From Chitinophagaceae bacterium (GTDB lineage Bacteria > Bacteroidota > Bacteroidia > Chitinophagales > Chitinophagaceae), in contig JADKKJ010000001.1 in assembly GCA_016720565.1 (NCBI GenBank), positions 806,001-870,000 of the forward strand: a stretch of 64,000 nt of DNA, written 5' to 3'. A program made the position numbers and the translations under genes. Of this stretch, positions 15,981 to 25,219 are shown piece by piece; position 1 is the stretch's first letter; each line of letters begins with the position of its first letter. The notes under the pieces are model-generated. The model was not told the origin of the DNA. It did no database searches and worked only from the letters and a program-made list of their open reading frames with translations.

Positions 15981-18422
15981 ATGCGCCTCCTTCCGTTTGC
16001 CATTTCCACTTTAGTTACCGCAGGACTCGTGTTCGCATTCAACCGGCCATTAGGCCCCTTGCCTTCACCTCCCGGTAAATTTTTTAGTCCTCAGCATGGT
16101 TTCTGGCAAAATGCCGAACCTACCGATCAATCTTTTGATGCGGATATCAGTATACCCGGTATTAAGGGAAAGGCCCAGGTTTATTTTGATGAGCGTTTAG
16201 TACCTCACGTATTCGCTGAAAATGACCAGGACCTTTATTTTATCCAGGGTTACCTGCATGCCAAATTCCGCTTATTTCAAATGGACCTTCAAACACTTGC
16301 CGCCGCAGGAAGGGCCAGCGAGATCGCAGGAAAAAAAGCCATAGAGTTTGATAAGGAACAACGAAGGCTGGGCATGGTATATGCCGCAGAGAATACATTA
16401 AAAATGGTGGAAGCAGACCCGGATAGCAGATCCATGTTTGATGCCTATACAAGTGGAGTTAATGCCTATATCGGGCAGTTGAAAGAATCTCAATTGCCAC
16501 TTGAATATAAATTGCTGAACGTTAAACCAGGGCAATGGTCCAATCTTCGTACCTGCCTTTTGTTAAAGATGATGGCAAAAATGCTTTCATCGGGAACGGA
16601 AAATGACCTGCTAAATACAAATGCAAAGGCAGTCTTTCTGCCGGATGAATTAAAAATGCTGTACCCTCAGGTACCCGATTCCCTGATGCCTATTGTTCCA
16701 AAGGGAACGGCATTTGACCCCGCAGGTATCATTCCTGTAAAACCTGCAAGCGCAGATTCATTATATTTTAATAATAAATCCACGGCAAACGCCAATGAGA
16801 TCAGCAAACCAGATCCTAATAATGGAAGCAATAACTGGGTAGTGGCCGGAACAAAAACAGCCAGCGGGGCACCCATACTCTGTAATGATCCTCACCTGGA
16901 GCTTTCATTGCCATCGATCTGGTATGAAATGCAGCTGTCATCACCTGCCAGTAATGTGTATGGGGTAAGCCTGCCTGGAAGTCCCTTTGTGATCATTGGC
17001 TATAACGATTCCGTGGCATGGGGAGTTACCAATGCGCAGCGTGATGTGAAAGATTATTATGAGATAAAATTCCGCGATAACAGCAAAAAAGAATATTGGT
17101 TTGATAGTGCCTGGACACCCACGCAGTTAAGGATCGAAGAGATTAATGTAAAAGGCGGCCCGGTTGTTTATGATACGGTTGCCTATACGGTATTTGGTCC
17201 GGTAATGTATGATCAGAGTTTTTCAAAACCTGTATCTGCTAATCGTAACCTGGCAGTGCGCTGGGTTGCGCATGATGCCTCCAATGAAGGTTTTGCTTTT
17301 TACCATTTGAACCGTGCAAAGAATTATGATGATTATGTCAATGCCATCAGCGATTTCAGTTGTCCGGGCCAGAATTTCGTCTTTGCTTCAAAAGGCGGCG
17401 ATATTGCCATCTGGCAACAGGGTAGATTTCCCGCAAGATGGAATGGCCAGGGTCTATATGTAATGCCCGGGGAAGATTCCAGTTATATGTGGCAGGGTTT
17501 TATTCCCCAAAAGGAGAATCCCCATAGCAAGAACCCGGAAAGGGGTTTCCTGGAAAGTGGTAACCAGCGGCCGGTAGATTCTACCTATCCTTATTTTATT
17601 CCGGGTAGTTATATTACCGCCCGCGCCATTACCATTGAAAAATATTTGGGGGCCATGGCAGGCATCCGCCCGGAGGATATGATGAAACTGCAGAATAATT
17701 ACTTCAATACCACAGCAGAAGATATCAGGCCGTTGCTTTTAAAATATATTAAAGAGGGTGCCCTGAATGCTGAAGAGAAAAAATACCTGCAATGGGTTCG
17801 TGATTGGGACCTGATGGCCTCTCCTGATTCAAAAGGCCAGACCGTGTATCAGAACTGGTGGGATAGCCTTCAGGTCTGCATCTGGGCGGATGACCTGGCC
17901 AGGGCTGATTCTGCTGCTTTCCCCTGGGCACAGACTACGATGGAATTATTGCTGAAAGATTCAGCCATGAAATTCATTGATAATATAAATACCCCTGCGG
18001 TAGAAACATTATATGACCAGGTGACCGATGCCATGCACCGTGCAGCAAACCGTTTGGCAACCGCTGAAAAAGACGGAAGGTTAGAATGGGCCAGGTTCAA
18101 ACGCCCCGCCGTTTACCATTTGCTGAAAGATGCGCTTCCTGCCTTTGCAAGGACTGACCTGAATATTGGAGGCAATGGTGATATCATCAACGCAGTAACA
18201 AAAAGCCATGGACCCAGCTGGAGAATGATCGTTCAGCTATCCGCTGAAACAGAAGCATACGCGGTATATCCCGGGGGCGAAAGTGGTAATCCCGGCAGCC
18301 AGTATTATGATGATTACCTTGATAAATGGGTTAAAGGAGAATACTATAAACTCTGGTTCATGCATGAATCAGATAAGAAAGACAAAAAGATCAAATGGGT
18401 CATGAACTTCAGCAAAAGCTGA
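15981..18422 (+). CDS. Penicillin acylase family N-terminal-nucleophile hydrolase
   Basis: Exported amidase of the Ntn-hydrolase superfamily that hydrolyses acyl amides such as penicillins, acyl-homoserine lactones or peptides; the natural substrate is unknown. The 813 residues have a hydrophobic N-terminus (about 5-20), an alpha-chain region to about 282, then GSNNWVVAG, where autocatalytic cleavage should expose Ser283 as the nucleophile. Downstream, HLELSLPSIWYEMQL and SPFVIIGYNDSVAWGVTNA (about 300-350) are strong family markers. The precursor contains signal, alpha chain, spacer and beta chain as usual. It starts 43 bases after pcm. Confidence 0.92.
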   Translation: MRLLPFAISTLVTAGLVFAFNRPLGPLPSPPGKFFSPQHGFWQNAEPTDQSFDADISIPGIKGKAQVYFDERLVPHVFAENDQDLYFIQGYLHAKFRLFQMDLQTLAAAGRASEIAGKKAIEFDKEQRRLGMVYAAENTLKMVEADPDSRSMFDAYTSGVNAYIGQLKESQLPLEYKLLNVKPGQWSNLRTCLLLKMMAKMLSSGTENDLLNTNAKAVFLPDELKMLYPQVPDSLMPIVPKGTAFDPAGIIPVKPASADSLYFNNKSTANANEISKPDPNNGSNNWVVAGTKTASGAPILCNDPHLELSLPSIWYEMQLSSPASNVYGVSLPGSPFVIIGYNDSVAWGVTNAQRDVKDYYEIKFRDNSKKEYWFDSAWTPTQLRIEEINVKGGPVVYDTVAYTVFGPVMYDQSFSKPVSANRNLAVRWVAHDASNEGFAFYHLNRAKNYDDYVNAISDFSCPGQNFVFASKGGDIAIWQQGRFPARWNGQGLYVMPGEDSSYMWQGFIPQKENPHSKNPERGFLESGNQRPVDSTYPYFIPGSYITARAITIEKYLGAMAGIRPEDMMKLQNNYFNTTAEDIRPLLLKYIKEGALNAEEKKYLQWVRDWDLMASPDSKGQTVYQNWWDSLQVCIWADDLARADSAAFPWAQTTMELLLKDSAMKFIDNINTPAVETLYDQVTDAMHRAANRLATAEKDGRLEWARFKRPAVYHLLKDALPAFARTDLNIGGNGDIINAVTKSHGPSWRMIVQLSAETEAYAVYPGGESGNPGSQYYDDYLDKWVKGEYYKLWFMHESDKKDKKIKWVMNFSKS

Positions 18423-18437
18423 TAAAAAAAGTCTAAT

Positions 18438-18785
18438 ATGAAATTTATCATTGCATTAATACTGACGGCTATACTTTCTTATATATCCGGAATATATTTT
18501 CCCTGGTGGGGTATAGCTTTCGTTGCATTCATTGTGGCTATCCTGATCCCTCAAAGGCCAGGCAAAGCTTTTCTTTCCGGGTTCTCTGGTGTATTTCTTC
18601 TCTGGCTGGCACTGGCCTGGTGGATCGACCGAAATAACAATGGTATACTGGCCATGCGAATGGCAGAACTGCTGCCATTAGGAGGATCAAGATTGCTGCT
18701 GATCCTGGTAACCGGCCTTGTAGGCGGACTAGTGGCAGGATTTTCTGCCCTGAGCGGAAGCTTTCTTCGCAATTCCGGTAAATAA
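18438..18785 (+). CDS. Small integral membrane protein of unknown function
   Basis: A 115-residue protein with three or four hydrophobic helices (about 2-18, 22-40, 47-62 and 84-108) and a short polar stretch WIDRNNNG between them. It follows the penicillin acylase gene by 15 bases and precedes the DUF5686 gene by 21 bases. It is likely part of the same transcript and an inner-membrane protein. I recognise no family. Confidence 0.75.
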   Translation: MKFIIALILTAILSYISGIYFPWWGIAFVAFIVAILIPQRPGKAFLSGFSGVFLLWLALAWWIDRNNNGILAMRMAELLPLGGSRLLLILVTGLVGGLVAGFSALSGSFLRNSGK

Positions 18786-18806
18786 TTATCTCATTTATTT
18801 ATTTTC

Positions 18807-21281
18807 ATGAAGTATCACTTCTTCCTGATCCTGCTGCTCTGCAGTTTTATTAGCCGGAGCCAGACCCTATCAGGAAAGATAACAGATAGCAGTGGTACGA
18901 TACTTCCATATGCTTTTGTTTCAGTAAAAGGAAGCAGGTCGGGCGTTACCGCTAACCTGGAAGGCATTTATGAATTAAAACTGAACAGGGCAGGACGGTA
19001 CACTATTGTTTGCCAGTTTGTTGGGTACAAAAAAATTGAAAAAGAGATCCTGCTGGAATCAGATATGAAACTTGACCTGGTGCTTTTTCCCAGGGAGAAC
19101 CTGCTTTCTGAAGTGATCATAAAAAATGGAGAAGACCCTGCGTATGGAATTATAAGGAACGCCATCAAAAAACGCAACTACTATGACCAGGAATTAGAAA
19201 GATTCAGTTGCCAGGTTTACACCAAAGGACAATTAAGATTAAGGGATTTTCCCAGGAAATTCCTGGGACAGCCCATTGATTTCGAGGATGGCGACAGTAG
19301 TAAAAAAAAGATCATATTTCTTTCGGAGACCTTTTCCAATTACAGTTTTGAGAAGGGGAAAGAAAAAGTGGAGGTGATCTCTTCAAAGGTCAGCGGCCAG
19401 TCGGATGGATTTGGCCTGGCAGCCCCCAAAATATTTTCATTCTACAGAGAAAATATAAATTTTGGTTCCAGCATCAATCCAAGGGGGTTCATTTCACCGA
19501 TAAGCGATAAGGCGCTTAATTATTACAGGTATAAATTGGAAGGCACTTATTTTGAGGATGGCAGGATGATCGACCATATACGGGTGACCCCCAAACGGAA
19601 ATTTGAACCTTTATTCAACGGGTACATTGATATCGTTGACCTTGACTGGCGGATCCATTCATTGGATCTTAGCCTGTTCAAATCATCCTCCATGGAATTG
19701 CTGGACACACTCCGAATAGAGCAATTATACCGGCCAGTGAATAAGGAAAACTGGTTCCTTTCTACACAGGTGATCTATCCGGCAGCGAAATTTTTTGGTT
19801 TTGATGGATATGGATCCTTCCTGAATGTATATACCGACCTTGATATACCACCAGCATTTTCAAAAAAGACATTTACCAATGTGCTTCTTCGGTATGTTGA
19901 CAGTGCCAATAAAAGATCCGACCAGTATTGGACAGATAACCGTCCTATGCCACTGATGGATGATGAAAAAAAGGATTATGCAAAAAAAGACAGCCTGGAA
20001 CAGGTTAGAAAAGATCCCCGTTACCTGGACTCGTTGGATGCACGGAGAAATAAGACCAGCTTATTTGGTCTGGTCGTTTCGGGAAAGAATTTCAGTTTCA
20101 GCAGGGCAAGGTCAACTGTTTTTTTCCCTCCGGTCATTGAACAGGTAAATTTTAATCCGGCGGAAGGCTGGGTATTGGGCCCTTCACTTAGCTGGACAAA
20201 AAGATTGGATTCTACTGCCGGCTCAAGGAGATACCTGAATATTATTTCCAATTTGCGTTATGGTTTTTCAAATGGGCATTTTAACAGCTGGCTTACGGTA
20301 AACTATCATACCGGTAAGAAATTCGCCAGTCATTTTTTGCTTTCAGCGGGTAGTCGTGTTTTCCAGTTCAATAATAACAGCCCTATTGGTGAAAGGGGAA
20401 ACAGTATTTCCTGTTTGTTCGGAGAGAACAACCGGATCAGGTCATACGAAGCGAGTTATCTGCGCGGCAGTTTCCGAAAATCTTTTGATGAAGGTTTTCA
20501 GGTAACTGCCGGATTTCAGTACCAGGACAGAAGACCATTGGGGAATACTACCGACTTTACATTCCGGGACCGAAAATCAAGGGCCTACCAGCCCAATTAT
20601 CCTGCAGAACTGCTGTCGGCAAATATCCAAAAACACCAGGTATTCTTCACCCAATACATCTTAAGATGGCAACCAGGAGTGAAGTACATCGACCTTCCGG
20701 AAAGAAGATCCAGTCTGGGTTCCAAATATCCCGTCTTCAGCCTTCAGTATACAAAAGCTTTTTCAGGGATAATGGGCTCCGACCTGGATTATAGCAAGTG
20801 GAAATTCAATATGGTTGGTTCTATGAATTTTAAACTGCTTGGTAAACTTCGTTTCAAATTGGGGATGGGTGGCTTTTTAAACAGGGACAGCGTACAGATT
20901 CCCGATTATGATCATTTCAATGGGAATGTATCTACGCTGGCAACCGAGTACCTGAACAGTTTCCAGTTATTACCTATTTACCAGTTCAGCAATACTGCTT
21001 CTTTTTATTCCCTTGCACATATCGAACACAACTTTAACGGATTCCTCACGAATAAAATTCCCGGAATTCAAAAACTTAAGATCTACCTGGTTACAGGATT
21101 GAATGGATTTTATATTGACAGAAGCCGTTATTATTTTGAGATCTTCGGAGGCGTGGATAATATCTTCAAACAATTCAGGGTCGACCTGGTGCAATCCTAC
21201 CTGAATGGAAAGCCATGGCAAATATCCCTGAGACTTGGCATAAGCCGGTCTGGGAGGATAAGAGGGGACGATTGGCCTTGA
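18807..21281 (+). CDS. DUF5686 and carboxypeptidase-regulatory-like domain protein
   Basis: An 824-residue outer-membrane protein. The signal peptide (1-18, ending SRSQ) is followed by a CarboxypepD_reg-like Ig domain (about 20-95: SGKITDSSGTILPYAFVSV). The DUF5686 region follows, with IIRNAIKKRNYYDQELERFSCQVYTKG near 110-140. The rest is a long beta-rich barrel with many aromatic strands to the C-terminus. The family is common in Bacteroidota and its function is not established. The barrel suggests transport or surface attachment, but no TonB box or plug is evident. Confidence 0.87.
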   Translation: MKYHFFLILLLCSFISRSQTLSGKITDSSGTILPYAFVSVKGSRSGVTANLEGIYELKLNRAGRYTIVCQFVGYKKIEKEILLESDMKLDLVLFPRENLLSEVIIKNGEDPAYGIIRNAIKKRNYYDQELERFSCQVYTKGQLRLRDFPRKFLGQPIDFEDGDSSKKKIIFLSETFSNYSFEKGKEKVEVISSKVSGQSDGFGLAAPKIFSFYRENINFGSSINPRGFISPISDKALNYYRYKLEGTYFEDGRMIDHIRVTPKRKFEPLFNGYIDIVDLDWRIHSLDLSLFKSSSMELLDTLRIEQLYRPVNKENWFLSTQVIYPAAKFFGFDGYGSFLNVYTDLDIPPAFSKKTFTNVLLRYVDSANKRSDQYWTDNRPMPLMDDEKKDYAKKDSLEQVRKDPRYLDSLDARRNKTSLFGLVVSGKNFSFSRARSTVFFPPVIEQVNFNPAEGWVLGPSLSWTKRLDSTAGSRRYLNIISNLRYGFSNGHFNSWLTVNYHTGKKFASHFLLSAGSRVFQFNNNSPIGERGNSISCLFGENNRIRSYEASYLRGSFRKSFDEGFQVTAGFQYQDRRPLGNTTDFTFRDRKSRAYQPNYPAELLSANIQKHQVFFTQYILRWQPGVKYIDLPERRSSLGSKYPVFSLQYTKAFSGIMGSDLDYSKWKFNMVGSMNFKLLGKLRFKLGMGGFLNRDSVQIPDYDHFNGNVSTLATEYLNSFQLLPIYQFSNTASFYSLAHIEHNFNGFLTNKIPGIQKLKIYLVTGLNGFYIDRSRYYFEIFGGVDNIFKQFRVDLVQSYLNGKPWQISLRLGISRSGRIRGDDWP

Positions 21282-21290
21282 GGAAAATCT

Positions 21291-21311
21291 AGAGTCTAAA
21301 GTCGGGAGTCA
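21291..21311. repeat. Degenerate short tandem 'aGTC' repeat
   Basis: Three copies of a GTC-ended unit (agagtctaaa, gtcgggagtc) occur in the 107-base gap after the DUF5686 gene. They resemble low-complexity intergenic repeats of Bacteroidota. The copies are too short and diverged to be certain. Confidence 0.3.
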
Positions 21312-21320
21312 GAGATTTTG

Positions 21321-21328
21321 TATCTTTG
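21321..21328 (+). promoter_or_regulatory. Candidate -7 element (TATCTTTG) upstream of trhO
   Basis: TATCTTTG fits the Bacteroidota TAnnTTTG motif and lies 60 bases before the trhO start codon. No good TTTG/TTG element is found 19-23 bases upstream, so this is only half of a promoter. Confidence 0.35.
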
Positions 21329-21388
21329 CTGTGTTAAAATTTTGCCCAACCTGCAATTGGGTCCCATCCCGGGAATTAAAATTAGTAT

Positions 21389-22429
21389 ATGGCTGCATTA
21401 CACAATCGAATCTCCCGAAAGGAGCTAAAAGAAAAAATATTGAATGATCCTACACCCAGGACCACCATTTCGTTTTATTGTTATTTCAAAATAGCGGATC
21501 CGCAACTATTCAGGGATACCTGGTTCATCGAAATGGGCCAGCTGGGTGTACTTGGCCGTATTTACCTTGCGGGGGAAGGAGTGAATGCGCAGATCAGTGT
21601 TCCCAGCGCGAACCTGGAAGCCTTACGGTCATATCTTTATTCATATCCACCACTGCAGGGACTTCGATTGAATATTGCAGTGGATGATGATGGCAAATCT
21701 TTTTATGTATTGGATATAAAGGTGAGAAAGAATATTGTAGCGGATGGTATTGATGACCCTGGTTTCAACATGGATAAGAAAGGACGGTATGTAAATGCAG
21801 AAGAATTCAATAAGCTCACAGAAGACCCCGATACGATCGTTATAGATATGCGCAACCACTATGAATATGAAGTGGGCCATTTCGATAAAGCGATAGAGAT
21901 CCCCAGCGATACTTTCAGGGAGCAGTTACCCATGGCTGCCGGCATGATGCAGGAACATGCGCAAAAGAATATAATTATGTATTGTACCGGAGGAATCCGA
22001 TGTGAAAAAGCATCGGCCTATATGCTGCACCGGGGGTTTAAAAATGTTTTTCACCTGGAAGGAGGTATCATACATTATGTGAACCAGGTGCGGGAGAATG
22101 GTCTGGTTAACCGGTTTCACGGAAAGAACTTCGTTTTTGACCAGCGCCTGGGGGAACGTGTTACTGAAGAGATCATTTCAAACTGCCACCAGTGCGGTAA
22201 GCCAGCCGATACTCATGTGAATTGTGTGAATGATGCCTGCCATTTATTATTCATCCAGTGTGATGAATGCCGGTCAAAAATGGAAGGCTGCTGCAGCCAG
22301 GAATGCCTGGACTTCATCCATCTTCCGGAAGAGGAGCAGAAAATAAAAAGGAGCGGCATCGATAAAGGCCGAAACGTTTTCAATAAATCAAAACAACGGC
22401 TGGAAGCACTGGTAAAGAAGAATAACTAA
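21389..22429 (+). CDS. trhO: tRNA uridine(34) hydroxylase, rhodanese-related
   Basis: Oxygen-dependent enzyme that forms 5-hydroxyuridine at the wobble position of tRNA, the first step to cmo5U-type modifications. The 346 residues have an N-terminal ferredoxin-like domain (VLGRIYLAGEGVNAQISVP, about 53-72). A rhodanese domain (about 133-235) follows, with the active-site loop MYCTGGIRCEKAS holding Cys199 and Cys205. The C-terminal Cys-rich zinc-like motif (CHQCGKPADTHVNC and following CDECRSKMEGCCSQEC) is typical of the long YceA form. The last 4 bases overlap the convergent lactonase gene. Confidence 0.9.
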   Translation: MAALHNRISRKELKEKILNDPTPRTTISFYCYFKIADPQLFRDTWFIEMGQLGVLGRIYLAGEGVNAQISVPSANLEALRSYLYSYPPLQGLRLNIAVDDDGKSFYVLDIKVRKNIVADGIDDPGFNMDKKGRYVNAEEFNKLTEDPDTIVIDMRNHYEYEVGHFDKAIEIPSDTFREQLPMAAGMMQEHAQKNIIMYCTGGIRCEKASAYMLHRGFKNVFHLEGGIIHYVNQVRENGLVNRFHGKNFVFDQRLGERVTEEIISNCHQCGKPADTHVNCVNDACHLLFIQCDECRSKMEGCCSQECLDFIHLPEEEQKIKRSGIDKGRNVFNKSKQRLEALVKKNN

Positions 22430-23523
22430 GAGATCCATTTTATACAAACTGGTTTTCCAAGTTTGACCCTTCGTCCTGAATCTTTAAGCGTTCCATTCTT
22501 ACGTATCCTGAATACCACGATCTCATTGCTGTTCTGGTTAGCGCAGAACAGGTATTTCCCGGAAGGATCGATGCTGAAATTTCTGGGCGCATCACCCAGC
22601 ACTGACTGGTAGCCAATCAGTTTCAGTTGGCCGGTAAATGGATCTATCTTATAGATGGCGATATCATTGATATCCCCTCGGTTGGAGGCATACAGCCTGA
22701 AACCCCGGATCTTGATATCTGCGCTTCCTGGCCTTAATGCATCACCCGTTTTATGCGTACTGATGGTTTGGATGGATCTAATCCCATTTTGATTCAGGCT
22801 TAAGGCCTCTACTGTTCCATTCAATTCTTCTATTACATAGGCAATACTATTATCCTGGTTGAAGGCCAGTGATCTTGGACCCGAACCCGGTAAAGCCTGG
22901 ATAGAATCTGGCAGGCCTAATTTTCCTGAAGAAGCATCAAAAGGATAAACATAAATACGGTCAAGCCCCAGGTCTGTAACAAATAGTTTTTTATTATCGG
23001 AGGAAATAAATGCGCCGTGCACATGAGGCGATCGTTGTCTAACAGTATCGGCTCCTTTTCCATAATGGCTTATCAATACTGGCTCCCCCAGTTTTCCATT
23101 CTCCTTCACCGGTACTACCGAAAGCGAACCGCTGGTATAATTTGAAACGAACAGCCATCGGCCGGTTTTATCGCATTCCACATGGCAGGGATGATCACCC
23201 CCGGTTGGTTTCCTGTCGATAAAGGTCAGGTCACCTTTAGAAACATCAAATGAAAAAGAGCAGATATTTCCCGATCTACCGTTGGTTGCTGCATCTTCTT
23301 CCACTGCGAAAACAAATTTTTTATCTGGCGAAACTGTAAGATAGGAGGGGTTGCTGATCTTAAAATGAGATCGTTCGGTGACCTTTCCTGTTTTTCCATC
23401 ATAGCTGTATACGTGGATACCCTGGTTCAGGGGAGAGTCATAAGTACCTGCCAGCATATAGCTGGTTTGTGCGGTAGTGTTAATAAAAATTAAACAAGAA
23501 AAGGCAAAGAGGATGTACTTCAT
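22426..23523 (-). CDS. Lactonase family beta-propeller protein (YbhE/Pgl-like), exported
   Basis: Seven-bladed propeller related to cycloisomerase 2 and 6-phosphogluconolactonase. The 365 residues start with a signal peptide (1-18, ending NTTAQ), so the mature protein is extracytoplasmic, unlike cytoplasmic Pgl. Repeated propeller strands are visible: SNPSYLTVSPDKKFVFAVEE, HPCHVECDKTGRWLFVSNY, SPHVHGAFISSDNKKLFVTD, GPRSLAFNQDNSIAYVIEE and APRNFSIDPSGKYLFCANQ. A sugar-acid lactone is the likely substrate by family; the export suggests a different role from the pentose-phosphate step. Confidence 0.85.
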   Translation of the reverse strand: MKYILFAFSCLIFINTTAQTSYMLAGTYDSPLNQGIHVYSYDGKTGKVTERSHFKISNPSYLTVSPDKKFVFAVEEDAATNGRSGNICSFSFDVSKGDLTFIDRKPTGGDHPCHVECDKTGRWLFVSNYTSGSLSVVPVKENGKLGEPVLISHYGKGADTVRQRSPHVHGAFISSDNKKLFVTDLGLDRIYVYPFDASSGKLGLPDSIQALPGSGPRSLAFNQDNSIAYVIEELNGTVEALSLNQNGIRSIQTISTHKTGDALRPGSADIKIRGFRLYASNRGDINDIAIYKIDPFTGQLKLIGYQSVLGDAPRNFSIDPSGKYLFCANQNSNEIVVFRIRKNGTLKDSGRRVKLGKPVCIKWIS

Positions 23524-23658
23524 ACACCGAAGAAATGGTTTTAATTCATTTTAACAAAATCTAGTCCTAACCAATGCAGATTTGGCACAGTCTTCTAATA
23601 GGTATATCAAACAAAGATTCCTTAACCACTGGCTTCGGGCCGGACAAAATTTAAAACG

Positions 23659-24078
23659 ATGAAAAAAATATTTACACTTTCTGTTATCGCTTTTGCCGCT
23701 TTATTTATAACCGGCTGCGTAAAGACCTATGTTGGCAACGACAATAGTTACTGGCTCTCCAAAGAAAAAGGGGAGGTGGTTTACAGTGACAGTTATTGCA
23801 ACTATTATGTGGTAGAAACGTACTATGGGTATAACATTGTTCAATCTTACAACGGTTACAAGCCTTATGAAGGTGCGCTGGTTTATGGAAATTTCAGCGC
23901 GCGTGGCACAAGGGATTTTTATAATTATTCCACTGACAGGGTTTATACGGGTTCCGTTACAGACTACTGGCTAACCTATACGGAAGCCCAGGATGCGCTG
24001 GATTATTATTGCCCAGTTGGAAAGAACGCTAAAAGGGAATTTAAAACAGCTACTCAACTAAAAGTGGATACTAAATAA
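23659..24078 (+). CDS. Tyr-rich small lipoprotein of unknown function
   Basis: A 139-residue predicted lipoprotein: hydrophobic N-terminus and lipobox ITGC ending at Cys20. The mature part has 20 tyrosines in about 119 residues and two further cysteines, in SYCNYY and YYCPVG, that could pair. Repeated YxGY/YxxY patterns (ETYYGYNIVQSYNGYKPY) suggest beta-rich surface-exposed strands. No family is recognised. It stands alone: lactonase is divergent, and a terminator lies directly after it. Confidence 0.72.
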   Translation: MKKIFTLSVIAFAALFITGCVKTYVGNDNSYWLSKEKGEVVYSDSYCNYYVVETYYGYNIVQSYNGYKPYEGALVYGNFSARGTRDFYNYSTDRVYTGSVTDYWLTYTEAQDALDYYCPVGKNAKREFKTATQLKVDTK

Positions 24079-24094
24079 AACTTTACAGAAATTA

Positions 24095-24122
24095 AAAGCC
24101 GGCAACTGCCGGCTTTTTTTTA
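24095..24122. terminator. Bidirectional terminator between the Tyr-rich lipoprotein gene and purC
   Basis: Hairpin AAAGCCGGC / GCCGGCTTT (24095-24116) is followed by a T run on the plus strand. The purC stop codon is read from the same T run on the minus strand, so the hairpin also lies just after purC, although its minus-strand T tract is weaker. Confidence 0.8.
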
Positions 24123-25046
24123 TTTAAATTTTTCAAGTGAAGCAAGTATCCTTCGGGTGATTTCTTCTTCATCCAGGTCTTCCTGTACAAAACTTTTACC
24201 GGTGATCACTTCATATAATTCAATATATCTTTTGGATATGGTACTGATCCATTCATCGCTCATCGCCGGAACTTCCTGGCCCTGTTTTCCCATAAAATCG
24301 TTTGCGATCAGCCATTCTCGTACAAATTCCTTGCTAAGTTGCTTTTGTCTTTCCCCGGTTTTCTGCCTTTCTTCAAAACCATCAGCATAAAAATACCTGG
24401 AACTATCGGGTGTATGTATCTCATCCATCAGGATGATCTCTCCATTTAATTTACCAAATTCATATTTTGTATCTGCCAGAATCAATCCTCTTTTTGCAGC
24501 GATCTCCTTTCCGCGCTGGAAAAGGGCAAGTGCATATTCAGCCAGTTTTTGCCATTCCTGGGCGCTGCAAAGACCGGTTCGGACGATCTCCACAGGGCTG
24601 ATATCCTCGTCATGTCCAGCCTCGGCCTTGGTGGAAGGGGTGATGATGGGCTCTGGAAAAGGATCGTTTTCCTTAAGTCCGTCGGCCATTTTAGACCCGC
24701 AAAGTTCCTTATTTCCAGTATTATAGGTTCGCCAGGCATGACCTACCAGGTTTCCCCTCACCACCATTTCAATTCGGAAAGGAAGGCATTTATGGCCTAT
24801 TGAAACGTTGGGAGCAGGTGTATCAATCAACCAATTGGGGCAAATATCCCGCGTTTGATTAAGCATAAAAGCTGCTATCTGGTTCAGTACCTGACCTTTG
24901 GCAGGGATGGGGCGGGGAAGGATCACATCAAAAGCTGAGATCCGGTCGCTTGCAATCATTACCAGGATATGGTCAGAAATGCTGTAAACATCCCGCACTT
25001 TACCCCGGTAAAATCCGGTCTGATCGGGCAGCGTCAGTTGGGTCAT
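24120..25046 (-). CDS. purC: Phosphoribosylaminoimidazole-succinocarboxamide synthase (SAICAR synthase)
   Basis: ATP-dependent ligase of purine synthesis that joins aspartate to CAIR. From the ATG at 25046 it has 308 residues: YRGKVRDVYSI binds ATP, then MIASDRISAFDVILP, CLPFRIEMVVRGNLVGHAWR, and LADTKYEFGKLNGEIILMDE. All are PurC landmarks; this is the long form seen in Bacteroidota and yeast. A longer frame opens at 25088, but the first 14 residues (Trp/Phe-rich) do not look like a PurC start. Confidence 0.95.
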   Translation of the reverse strand: MTQLTLPDQTGFYRGKVRDVYSISDHILVMIASDRISAFDVILPRPIPAKGQVLNQIAAFMLNQTRDICPNWLIDTPAPNVSIGHKCLPFRIEMVVRGNLVGHAWRTYNTGNKELCGSKMADGLKENDPFPEPIITPSTKAEAGHDEDISPVEIVRTGLCSAQEWQKLAEYALALFQRGKEIAAKRGLILADTKYEFGKLNGEIILMDEIHTPDSSRYFYADGFEERQKTGERQKQLSKEFVREWLIANDFMGKQGQEVPAMSDEWISTISKRYIELYEVITGKSFVQEDLDEEEITRRILASLEKFK

Positions 25047-25219
25047 ATTCGAATGTAGGCATGGCCAAAAAAACATCCAATAAAGCACCCCCTAAGATTT
25101 CAACATTTTATCCCTTTCGCCTTAAAAATTAAATTTTTAGATAAACTTTACAATTCTTACTTTTCCGGCCGAATTATCCCCCTTAAACCGGGGGCAACAA
25201 AACTAAAAACTCACTATTT

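Noticed and set aside
23583..23596. Possible sigma-54 -24/-12 promoter near TGGCAC before the Tyr-rich lipoprotein gene
   Set aside because: TGGCAC is present but the -12 element five bases on reads TCTA rather than TTGC, so it does not meet the consensus.
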